Part shown: piece by piece, positions 22,156 to 32,090 of the stretch | How the letters are laid out: each line of letters opens with the position of its first letter | Numbering within the stretch: position 1 is the first letter of the stretch | NCBI RefSeq assembly: GCF_963678635.1 | Contig: NC_087070.1 | Location: 1,976,512-2,040,511 of the forward strand | Length of the DNA: 64,000 nucleotides | Reading direction: 5' to 3' | Source of the DNA: Symsagittifera roscoffensis | Taxonomy: Eukaryota > Xenacoelomorpha > Acoela > Convolutidae | Notes under the pieces: model-generated | What the model saw: the letters and a program-made list of their open reading frames with translations, nothing else | The model's database searches: none | What the model was told of the DNA's origin: nothing | Translations under genes and position numbers: made by a program

Positions 22156-23040
22156 TTATGCAGATTGCACTCGTCCTATCTGACAACGTGAAGTCGCTGT
22201 GATCAGGATGTTCTCTGAATACTCGTTCGTTATCTCAAATTTTGTCTTGAAATTTCTTCCTATGGTAGGCTCAGTTTCTTCCTGATCCAGTTCCAACCCG
22301 TTAGTCCCTCTCACTTCCCTGAGCTTCTTTATCATCAAATTTTCGATGTATGTAAGTCCTACTCCCACTCCCCGGACAAAAATATTTATCGACATCCGCG
22401 TTGATGGTGCTGGGCTCAAGTTATCCGGTGTTACTTCTAGTGGCCGATCGGTGGCTGTCCAACCAAATAGTGGTTTTTCTGTCTTCACATGTTTCATTGC
22501 TGACACGTCGACCCGTTGGATGTTCTGCGCCTCCCTTTTGTCAGTCTCAAGATTATGCATCCACTCCAGTACCCTCAGATTTGTATTTTCCCTTCTTTCT
22601 ATCACGCTCTGTTCCAGATCTATTTCTCGTTCCGGTACGGAGTAGTCTTCTTGCAAGGAGTGCACGTTGCCGTTGATGATCTGCCTTACTTTATCGGCTA
22701 CCAGGTTGCCTACGTTCACCAACTCCTCTCCTATCTCATCGGGTTGTATCTTGTCAATCAAGAAGTCGTCACCATACCTGTTGTATCTCATGCCTGTCAG
22801 TTTGTGATCGCCTTTCCTTGTCCATGTGGTCATCGGTTGGTCTGTTTCTGTCCACTCTGGTACTTCGTTCTGCTCTGCATCGTTCCAATCTTCCTCCGCG
22901 AAAGACCCTTTGTCTGAATCCACCTCTATCTTCTCGTTATCATCCATACTCACGTCCTCGTTGCCGTCATTCTTTTCTCTGGTGCCTTTCTCGTTCACCT
23001 CACATGCTGGTTCTACCAGTAGGTACCCTAGTCCTTCCAT
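22156..23040 (-). CDS. Pol C-terminal extension between integrase and macro-like segment
   Basis: Open frame of 295 codons that follows the integrase GPY/F-like module in the same orientation. The first half is very acidic (EVDSDKGSFAEEDWNDAEQ). The second half has mixed helices and ends in a strand-like segment (KTKFEITNEYSENILITA) that leads into the macro-like part. The Met at 23040 is probably internal, because the upstream residues in the same frame (PEDWCVPQN) look coding. It is part of the Gypsy polyprotein, not a separate gene. No catalytic motif was recognised. Confidence 0.55.
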   Translation of the reverse strand: MEGLGYLLVEPACEVNEKGTREKNDGNEDVSMDDNEKIEVDSDKGSFAEEDWNDAEQNEVPEWTETDQPMTTWTRKGDHKLTGMRYNRYGDDFLIDKIQPDEIGEELVNVGNLVADKVRQIINGNVHSLQEDYSVPEREIDLEQSVIERRENTNLRVLEWMHNLETDKREAQNIQRVDVSAMKHVKTEKPLFGWTATDRPLEVTPDNLSPAPSTRMSINIFVRGVGVGLTYIENLMIKKLREVRGTNGLELDQEETEPTIGRNFKTKFEITNEYSENILITATSRCQIGRVQSA

Positions 23041-24120
23041 ATTCTGTGGTACACACCAATCTTCCGGAGATGGGACGTGAGGTTTTCAGATTTTCGTAGT
23101 GCGCCGCACGCACTGTACTCAAGCGATAGAACCGGCCCTGTTGGTGTACCTCTGTTATCATAAACGGTCCTCTCCATTTCTTCAGCAACTTCCTAGTCCC
23201 TTTTGGGGTATAATATTCTGGAACACCCAGACGTATTGTCCTACAGCATACGGTTTTGCCTGAAGTATTTTTTCATCGTACTTTTTCCGCTGTCTCATTT
23301 GTGCCTGCGCCGTGTTCCTTCTACAGAGCTCTTTCAATTCTTGTTGTCTCCTGACCGTTTCCTTCACGTACGCCTGCGGCGACGTCTTTTTCCCTTCGCA
23401 TTCCGGATAGAAGAATGTCAGGGGCATTGCTCTCTCCCTGCCAGTCAACATCATGAAAGGACTGCCCTGTCGTTGAGTGCTGCGTGCTGTTGTACGCCCC
23501 TACCACTTGTGGCAGATATTTGTCCCAATCTGTCATGTATCTCGAGCAATATAACTTGAGTATGTTCACCAGAGTTCTGTGTTGCCTCTCCACTAATCCG
23601 TTTATTTGAGGAGGGTAGGTTGTTGAATGTGCTTGGGCAATATGCGATCTCCTCATCGGTTCTTCGTCAGGTCCCCCTCGGAGGCTTTCCCATTGTCCGA
23701 CTGGAATGTCATCGGACAACCATGTCGTGATATTCAGTGCGTTATCAATTGATCACAAGTCTCTTCCGCTGAGGCCGTCTGACATGGTACCGCTTCTGCC
23801 AGTTTCGTGAAGTGGTCTAGAAATACCAGTATTTGATTGTATCCCGTTTCGGTCATGCAGATCTTCTGATGGTTATCTGCACGACCTCGTTAAAATCCGA
23901 GCTTTCCACGGACTTCAGTGGGAATTTCGTTTTTCTGGGTTCCTTCACTTGCAAACACGACAAGCATGCGTTCACCCACCTTTCGCAAGCCTTTCTCAGC
24001 CCTGGCCAATCAAACTTGTGTAGTATTCTTTGCTGTACCTTGTCTCTCCCCTGATGTCCCATTTGGTCGTGCGATCTGAGCAACACTTCTTTCCTTGTAG
24101 AACTGGCTCAAGATCTTGTA
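23000..24120 (-). pseudogene. Gypsy integrase (copy C)
   Basis: The zinc-binding HHCC module is at 24086-23960 (RSHDQMGHQGRDK and then CERWVNACLSC). The catalytic core follows, with FLDHFTKLAEAVP near 23810 and the second Asp in QSDNG near 23700. The catalytic Glu lies in GLVERQHRTLVNIL near 23590. The C-terminal GPY/F-type module KKWRGPFMITEVHQQGRFYRL is near 23170-23115. The first core Asp is not readable: the frame near 23880 gives VVQITIRR, where VVQID would be expected. The core is spread over at least three frames with a TGA near 23740. The order HHCC-DDE-GPY/F after RNase H is the Gypsy order. The beginning of this region abuts the Polinton insertion at 24160. Confidence 0.85.
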
Positions 24121-24159
24121 ACTATCTTCCTCCAGGTCACCTTTCTCCTTGTGGGTGGG

Positions 24160-24340
24160 TGACGACTCCCATGTATTAACATAGGCTATAGACTATCCGG
24201 TCGTCACCCTATGTATTAACATAGGCTATAGATTTCCCAATGTATTAAAATAGGGAATAGGTTTCCCAATGATTTAAGATGGTAAGGTTTCAGATGGTAA
24301 GTTTCAGAAAAATTTTTGGCGCCCGATCTTACCATTTTTT
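24160..24340 (+). repeat. Polinton left terminal inverted repeat
   Basis: Begins TGACGACTCCCATGTATTAA and includes ATGTATTAACATAGGCTATA twice (from 24171 and 24210), because the tip of about 42 bp is duplicated, GTCGTCA included. The block TTTCCCAATGTATTAA, the repeated GATGGTAAG/TTTCAG motif and GGCGCCCGA also occur at the right end in inverted order. Confidence 0.85.
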
Positions 24341-24608
24341 AAGATTCTCTACACCAATACGATAGGTTATATTTTTTTTTCATTGTATTAAGATAAAATT
24401 TTTATTTTGTCTTAAGCCATTAGAGTTTAACTTGAAAGTGTCTGAAACTATGCTGAAACCTAACTGAAGCTTCAAAGAAGAAATAAAGTTTTTCAGAAAA
24501 AAAATTAAATTACTGTAAATTGTTATATTACAGTTGAAAAGTTAAATAAACTATAAATCATTGTATGGTATGAAATTTTACTACAGTTTATAGGTTAAAC
24601 TTACAAAT
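24341..24608. other. AT-rich subterminal DNA, no gene
   Basis: No coding signal. It is AT-rich DNA between the left inverted repeat and the PolB stop codon, and probably contains the PolB 3' end signal. No clear AATAAA assignment is made. Confidence 0.4.
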
Positions 24609-27600
24609 TCAATGGTTTAGTATGTATTCCATCATCAAGTACCTCCCTTTTCGGGTAAAAGTAACTGAGTTCTTTTTAGTTTGTTCATATGTTCCAACTA
24701 AATGGTTGGAGGTTTTGAATCCGCGATTAGTCGACTTCAAATTTACAGCTTTGTCAAGAACTTGTCTGTATTTAGACATTGGTCCATCCCCAGTGTCTTC
24801 TAGCGTTCTTTTGTTGAGACCTTTGCTGCTAAATTTGAATTTGTCGCTCTTACTATCATAGCAGCAATACGTCTTGCTGCACAGGCACAACATTTCAGTG
24901 CAGCGAAATTCTTCTTTGAATAATCCAGGTTCTCGTTTGTCATGCTTTTTGTGAACAGCGCAGCATGTACGTGGAAAAAATTTCTTATCTGCATCAGCTA
25001 TAAAGTCATCTCTACAATCATTTCGACGAATTAGTGTCCACTGAGCTTTCTTCTCTGGTAATATACAATCATCCAGGTTATCTTCTGCTAATGCTAGATA
25101 CAAAGAGTCAGTATCCATTTCCAACTCCTCGAATTTATTCTCATCGCAAAACTTGTGGAAGAAGTTGTAGTATAACTCCAACATTCTAAGTTTGGCGTTT
25201 TGAAGTATGAAAAAACCTACAATAATTGGTTCTCTATGTTCAATTGTTGACTTCAAAAGTTCTACTTCATATAAGTCTTTTTTCACAACATTCAATCGCT
25301 TAAAAAACGTTTCATTTATTGCTTTTTGTGTCTTCTCATCGCCGAGATATTTGGTTATCGTGTGTCTGGATCTGTCCATAAATTGATAAACGTACGAGCT
25401 GTTACCGAGAAGCTTCATCGTCTCAGCAACAACTCCAGCATGTGGATTCTCGTCTCCTTCTCGCCGAGCATCATCAACAGATTGAACAAACTGTTTGAAA
25501 CATTTCCTAGGTGTGTACTCAATAAAACGATACATTTTGTACATTGAAGTCCAAGACTTAGATAGAAGTTAAGAAGAGGTGTGATGATTGTACCATTTTC
25601 TAATTTAAAACTGGAAATCATCATTCGTTGTGGGTTTTTCAGCAAATCGTTCTCTTCGGCATAGTTTTTCCTGTTTTCTCCAATATAGTTTCGGGAGACG
25701 TCAATATTTTTGAATATTGGAGGAAAATTTGAAAATGTAGGCTTCAACTCGTCGGGAACTATTAAATCGCATTGCACATAACCAAAAAGAGATCTGTTCT
25801 TTATTTTTTTTAGGTAAAGAATCAGTAGACAGAGGTCTTTATTAGGGAAAATTTGTCTTGGCATGATTCTTGACTGAAGAATCTGTTTTGAAATGCTCCC
25901 ACCACTCACACTCCCACATTTCCTGAATTTTGTAACCTCTTTCTTTTATGTACTCTCGTCTCAACTCATCCATTCCTCGCTTCTTATTTCCCCTTTCAAC
26001 ATTTTGTTCTGACAACGATGGACGAGTTTCTTGGCATGAGCAGAAATGATAGTAGCTACCAATAGCTTCAAATACTGTTTTACAGTGATCGCAGTAACCA
26101 TAAACATTAAAACAGTCACTCTTTTCTTCTGCTTTCCGGTTGTGTAAAAACTCTGAATTTTACACTCTGGTCTCAATTCTTGATAAAAGGACATAACCAT
26201 GTTCTCGAAATTTCTTGTTCTGTTATTTCTAGCTTTAAAACGATCAGTTTTAGAGTCATACTCCCATCTTGTGTAAAGTCCGTTTGGCATCTCTTGACAC
26301 ATTGAGAATGGATATAATTGGCTAGCATCAATTCCAACTATTGTCTTACAATTATTTGACGACTTACGAATATTAGTTCAATCGACAACAGCTTTTCGCG
26401 TAAAAACTATCGATGGACCACCAGTCTAGTCTTCTCTAATTTTCTCACATAAATCGCTATCTCCTTCAAAGAACGGGTAAAATTTGTGATTTGTCGACTT
26501 GTGTAAGCAGATATTTGCAAGATTTGGAAGCGTACATCCCAGTTTCAGCATGTCAATTCCCTTATCATGGTCAAATTCTATCATTTTTTTTCTAAAGCTT
26601 CAAGAGTAGGAACAACATCTTTGTTGTTGTACCATTGTAAGAAGTCTTTGAAAGTAATCATACTGTGTTGTTCCCAGATGTTTTTCAAATAAGAGTAATT
26701 TTCAAAACCTGTTGGTGGAACTGATTGAATACGCAACTTTTTCAGCCTACTTTGTTGATCAAGTCCTTCATTAACCAGTTTTTGGTAATCGTTGAAATCT
26801 TTCTTGAGAGGGTTGTGATTTCTCAGTTTGCTGAAAAAGGCTTCATATGGAGGCATTTCCGTACAGTCAAGCTTGTCTGGACTGTCAAACCATTCGTAAG
26901 GGAAAAAACCTTTGGTCTCACTTGCTTTATAGGCTTTCAGAAACGAATCCAATGTTGTTGCCCCTCCAAAAACTTTCATTATCTCCAAAAACTGAACATC
27001 TCCAAATTTGAATGATATGAAATCATTTGCTTTTTTAATGACTGTTGGTTCGATATCTTTATCACATATGAGGTATGGAATCAAATAAGAAATGATAAGG
27101 TTCAGATCGTATCTGCCGCTACTGAAACCGAACACCGGTAAAGTATTAACATAGCGCTCTAAATGCTGTTTCAAGTCGATCAACTGATTTTTTTGAATTC
27201 TCAAGAATTGTGTCGAAATGTCATCTTCGTCGCCATCCTCAACACATTCATCTTCATAATCGAAGACTTCTAGTCTTTTAGTTAAAGTTCTATCCTTAAG
27301 CTTATCAAAGATCTTTTTGACTCGATAATTGACAGTGTTTTCGATTTCTTGAAATTTGGGTTTCATTTGTCGTTTAATTTTTTCAGCCAGAAGTTCCAAG
27401 CTAGTTCCAAGCTAGAAAGAAGCAATTATTAGAAGTTCTGGATCTTTTTCACACAAGAAAATTGGAACATCTTGCAGATTCGAAGATATTGAGTTGGAAA
27501 TAGGGACATGTTTTCCAATCCATGAGTTGTTTCAGTTGCTTTCAATTCTTCTGTGGGAACACAAATCGATTCGAAGTCAAAAACTGCAACATTACTAAAC

Positions 27601-28951
27601 AACTTCTGATCTTCAGTGTAGGGAATTTTGAAGCCATCCAATTTCACAATTTTTGTTTCCCGTAGTGTTTACGCGTTGTTGGGATAAATATGTCGCACTC
27701 GATCTTTACAAGTTAGAAGATGTCTGTTGAAGTTGTTTGATCTGTTGAAGAAACAGTCACAGCTAGGACTTCGAAAACACTTGAAGAAGGAATCAATATC
27801 ATTCGTGTGAATGATATGGTTGTTGAATCTTAGCATTTTCACGATTTTTTGCAAATTTTCCAATACTTCGCCTCGCTAATTCTCCAACATAATCTCCTTC
27901 TTGAATGTCAAAATCGTAAATGAATATGTTTCGTTCAACTATTCCCTCTACAAGAGGTAAATCATTGATTGACACTCCGCGAAAATTCTTTAGATCGTAT
28001 CCAGATTTTGATATAAACTCTGTAAACAGCAGAGATGTATGAGCATCGAGGTTACTATGACCATGCAAATACATTGTTAACGCATGGAAAAGACAAAGAT
28101 GATATTTGTATGGTTGTTTATCTTTATCCGATAAAAGACAGTTTACTAAATGGTTTTTCAGTAAAAGTTCAGGCAAGACAGAGTCCGGACATCCCATTGG
28201 GATGTTTTTTAATAATGCAGCAAAAATAGTAACATTTGTGATCAATTTGAACCTCCACTTTGTGTTCTGAAGTATTTGAGTGCATTGTTCCACGATATCA
28301 AACTTTTCAACTTTTCCTTGGATTGAAATCAAATCTGCTTTTGTACACAGTAAATGCGATTTTTCGAACAAATTATTGTTTTTGTGTGCATAATAATAAC
28401 GATATTCTCCCGGTTCGACATTACGGAGAAAAAATCCAAGAGCAATATTGATTTTTGCAGCGCAATCCAGCTTGTTGAAGACTTCTTCAAGCTTCTCGTT
28501 GATAATTTTTGTATCTAACTTTGACATTTGAAAGTTAAATACCTTATGCTTCCCATTATCCATCTCAGTGTCAACCAGGAAGTGTTGACAAGCACTCAAC
28601 TCCTCTTTGAGTTTCTCTCCATCATCCCCTTCCTCCTCTACAATCTTGTTTAAGTCTGAGACCGAATCACTTGGCTTCCGTTGTTTCGCCCCATGTTCTT
28701 TTCTTCGATGCTGTTGGAGAGAGTAGTAACTCGGAAACTCCTGCTCGCAAGACGAGCAAACCGTTGATTGCTTGGAAGTTGATGGGGCATGCTTCTTGGC
28801 CGCATGATAATTCATTTCTTGCTGGTTCTAAGTACAATAATTACATTCCGGACAAGAAATAACTCTTGCGATGTCGAGAAGCATTGTCTCTTCTGTACTC
28901 TTTACCACAGTCCTCGCATTTCACTTTCTCATTCCTGTTGAGTGCTGGCAT
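24609..28951 (-). pseudogene. Protein-primed DNA polymerase B of the Polinton
   Basis: Family-B polymerase that replicates the linear element from a protein primer. It starts at the ATG at 28951, directly after a pyrimidine tract ending CAG. The N-terminus has two C2H2-type fingers (CEDCGKEYRRDNASRH; CSSCEQEFPSYYSLQQH). A C-L-F-H-A motif near 28080 resembles an OTU-type cysteine centre. The exonuclease Asp/Glu motif FDFES is at about 27580-27565, and YDLNL follows near 27105. Polymerase motif A (DASQLYPFS) is near 26325, motif B (KLLGNSSYV) near 25415-25389, and motif C DTDS at 25115-25104. Motif B normally reads SYG, and the Gly is Val here. The chain is broken into about eight open pieces, with frame changes near 28840, 27850, 27650, 27420, 26580, 26300, 25940 and 25540. 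It is inactive as written. Confidence 0.92.
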
Positions 28952-28969
28952 CTGAAAAAAAATTGGGAG
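28952..28969 (-). promoter_or_regulatory. 3' splice acceptor directly before the PolB start
   Basis: On the minus strand a run of nine T's ends in CAG immediately before ATG. This is a strong acceptor for either a 5' UTR intron or spliced-leader trans-splicing. Similar tracts precede other genes of the element. Confidence 0.55.
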
Positions 28970-29059
28970 AATTAGCTTGTATAAAATTAAATAAAAGTAC
29001 ATGATACCTTTAAAATTGGGAGATTTAAAAAGTCCCAAAAAATATTCGACTATATACAC

Positions 29060-29410
29060 TTACTTTGATTATTTCAAATTTATTGAAAATATTTTCAGGT
29101 AGTTAAACAAAGTATAGAGCGATTGCTTTTAACGTAAAGGAAATCAGAATGAAATGAGTTTTATTTACTTTTACTTAGAGAAAATCAATCAATCGGAATT
29201 GATTTTTCTTTTATTTATCACTGTTTGTTGGAAGTCAACTAATCAGAATCCAGCATTTTCTAAAAGTGAACTATTTATTTTTTTTTAAAAACCTTAATTA
29301 TTATTTGAAAAATGTCTATCAAGAACATTTGAGCTTCCTTGAGTTACTTTACAAGAAAAAGGAAAAAATTCCAATTGATTTTCTTATTGATGAAATAGAT
29401 GTTGACTCCA
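29060..29410 (+). other. Intergenic AT-rich DNA, possible gene remnant
   Basis: Mostly non-coding. A short open stretch from 29266 (FLELLYKKKEKIPIDFLIDE) runs into the duplicated module that starts at 29411. It could be the remnant of a small gene whose downstream part was replaced. Confidence 0.3.
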
Positions 29411-30449
29411 CAACAACCACCAGCAATGGAACCTCGTCCAGCTCTGCGTTCTATAGAGAACCTCCAGATCTCTTCTGCTGCTCGACAGCTCTTTGATTAA
29501 ATGTTTATGTAAATAAATGTTGTTTGTTATTGACTTCTTCTTCTTTAATTAAGAATTTTCTTCAATTTCTTTTTAATTATGAGAATAGGGTAAACCATTG
29601 AAAAACAATTAGACTTTAATTTAGTGCTCCAAACTCGCACATATGTTGAGAAACTTGAATAATTTTTGCACACATATTCGGAAAAACACTAGAAAAATTG
29701 TACACAAGTAAAAAGTTACCTAATAGTTTTTGCATCTTGTCAAAAAACTCACACACTCGTAGCATTTGTAGGGAAAAAGTGAAACACTTTTCGCATCTTG
29801 TTTAAAAAAGTGAGACACGTTTCGCGTCTTGTCAAAAAAGTTGAAACACTTTTCGCATTTTATCGAAAAAATTAAAACACTTTTCGCATTTTGTCGAAAA
29901 AAAATGAAACAGTTTTCGCATTTGTAGGAAAAAAGTAAAACACTTTTCGCATTTTTTCGAAAAAAAATTTGATACACTTTTCGCATTTTGTCAAAAAAAT
30001 TGATACACTTTTTGCATTTTGTCAAAACGGAAAAACTTTTTACAATTTGTTAAAAAAAATTGAAACTTTTTTTGCAATTTCCTAAATATCAAAAGAAATG
30101 TTACATCTTTCTTACATGTTTGAAAAATTTTTTGCAAATTTTTCGACAACGGTGATTTTTTTTCTCGGTAATTTTTGATAATTTCGTGAACATATGAGAG
30201 AAAATAAATGGATTATCAAAAATTTTTTATTGAAAAATTGACATGATCACTATTTACAAATCCATAACCATCAAAAAAACAGTCAATTATTTTTAACAAA
30301 TCATGTTCATATTTTGAGTTTTGTACTTTACGAACTCTTTCTAGAAAAGCTGAACCAATAGTTTGGGTGGAAGCTAGTTTCTGGTTAGAACATAAATAGT
30401 GAAGTTTGAACTTTTTGCGTAGCAGTCTTTTCTCTGCAACACTTGGCAA
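29411..30449 (+). repeat. Duplicated module (single-unit version of 31877-35919)
   Basis: Starts with the last 28 codons of the gene at 31481 (QQPPAMEPRPALRSIENLQ, out of frame with what precedes it). It then has one diverged satellite unit (from about 29610) and ends with the C-terminal 77 codons of the minus-strand gene at 35668-36266 (30449-30216). Order and orientation match 31877-35919 exactly, except that the array there holds eight satellite units. It is a direct segmental duplication inside the Polinton. Confidence 0.88.
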
Positions 30450-31480
30450 TTTTTATTCCGTTTTTGGACGTTTTTATTGTACAAAATAGAGTAATCCGAC
30501 TAAATAAAGGTCTCTTCAAAGAAATTTACTTAATCAAAGAGTTTACTTTTAATCCACAAATTGCGTATCAAAATTTTAAACTTTCAAAAATTTTAAAAAG
30601 GCTCAATTACACCTCACAAGGAAAGAAATTTTGTTCATTCTCGAGAATTTGAAATTAATCAAAAAGTCGTACGATAATATGTCAAAAACTGTTTTTATCC
30701 CCTATCCAAAACCCAAATTTGTAATAACTCCCCAGCAAAGTTCTTTATTCTTTCATTTCTTAAAGGATTTTCAAAGTTGAAAATCCTGCTTTATTCGGTT
30801 CGGAATCAGATTTCCAGAGGTTTGCTTTGAAAAATTCGTCAATTTTGAGTTATCCTCCCAAATTTACATAAAAATTAAAGAATTTGACTATCTACTCAAA
30901 AATCAGCAATTTCTCATTGATTACATACCAAAAATTCAACTAACTTGATGAAAAAAACTGCAGAGATGTTACTTTTATTAATTTTCTTCCTTTTGTTACT
31001 TATATCAGCAATCTTTCTTATTTTTACATCAAACAATTTTTGGTCATTTATTTTTGCAATTTCTTTTTTGTATATTTTTACTTATTTGGAAGATTTAAGT
31101 CCTTGAAAATTTCTCTGATTGGATACGACAACAAGAACAAAAATGAACATTTTTGTGATTGGAAACGAAAATACCCAAAACGGAGCTTTGTTTCCGATTG
31201 GACACAAATTTCATCCAAGAATCCCATAAAAGGAAGCTGAAATCTGATTGGACACGACTACAATCCAAATAAAGAAAATCAATTCTGATTGGTCAAACCC
31301 ACACATTCGAGTTGAAGGTACACCTCACTCCTAACCAAAAATCATTTAATTTCCAACTTAACTACCGTCAACTACCTCCTTTCTCTGCTCTAAATAACTT
31401 AATTTCAACTTATCTTCCGTCAGCTTCCCCTCTTTCAGCTTTATCTTGTTTTTACTCTTTTACTCAGTTTATTGCTCAAA
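30450..31480 (+). other. Non-coding region upstream of the 162-aa gene
   Basis: No convincing reading frame. Between 31100 and 31290 the phrase 'gattggacacaaatt/gattggacacgac' recurs about four times with a spacing of 45-55 bp (GATTGGA core), perhaps a promoter repeat. The sequence ends in a pyrimidine-rich tract 'tttttactcttttactcag' 13 bases before the ATG at 31481. Confidence 0.4.
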
Positions 31481-31969
31481 ATGATCTTCTCAGTACAAAA
31501 CAGCAATCTCATGTACTCTGTAGAATTTTTGCCTGATCTAGTACAAATTCAAGTGCGAGAAACAGTCTCTGGAGTTTTTCTGGCACGAATGGAAATCCCA
31601 ATCCAAGTCTGGCACATGGTGGAAGTGATGCAAAGGGACTTCAACGAACATCATATGATGCAAGTTCCCATCACAGAGAACCAACTTGGAACAATGCAAA
31701 TGATAGAGGAAGTTTCTGATCATGTGGGAATGAACTACCCCGAGATTCCTGACTCAAGATTTGTAGCTCAACCAGTCGACGACTTCCTCTTTCCTTGGGA
31801 GGAAGCAGGATCAGCCGAAAACCCCATCACAATAGATGAAGATGTGGGTTTCTCAGAAACAATGACACCTCCAGCTCCACAACAACCACCAGCAATGGAA
31901 CCTCGTCCAGCTCTGCGTTCTATAGAGAACCTCCAGAACTCGTCTGCTGCTCTACAGCTCTTTGATTAA
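31481..31969 (+). CDS. Hypothetical Polinton protein, 162 aa
   Basis: Intact frame from ATG 31481 to TAA 31967-31969, one of the few unbroken genes here. I chose the ATG over an upstream TTG in the same frame. The protein is acidic and starts with beta-rich sequence (NSNLMYSVEFLPDLVQIQVR). It then has HMVEVMQRDFNEHHMMQVPI and a Pro/Glu tail (PQQPPAMEPRP). PITIDED resembles a short SUMO-interaction-type hydrophobic-acidic motif, which is speculative. The last 28 codons are duplicated at 29411. No family was recognised. It sits alone between the two halves of the element, upstream of the satellite. Confidence 0.7.
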   Translation: MIFSVQNSNLMYSVEFLPDLVQIQVRETVSGVFLARMEIPIQVWHMVEVMQRDFNEHHMMQVPITENQLGTMQMIEEVSDHVGMNYPEIPDSRFVAQPVDDFLFPWEEAGSAENPITIDEDVGFSETMTPPAPQQPPAMEPRPALRSIENLQNSSAALQLFD

Positions 31970-32090
31970 ATGTTTTTGTAAATAAATGTTGCTTGGTATT
32001 GACTTCGTTTTCTGTAATTAATAATTTTCTTCAATTTCTTTTTAATTATGAAAATAGGGTAAGCCATTGAAAAATAATTAGAACTTAATT

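Noticed and set aside
29720-30025. 101-codon minus-strand frame rich in Lys, Cys and Phe, and its counterpart at 32189-32443
   Set aside because: Repeat-derived translation of satellite subrepeats, absent from most units because of shifts.
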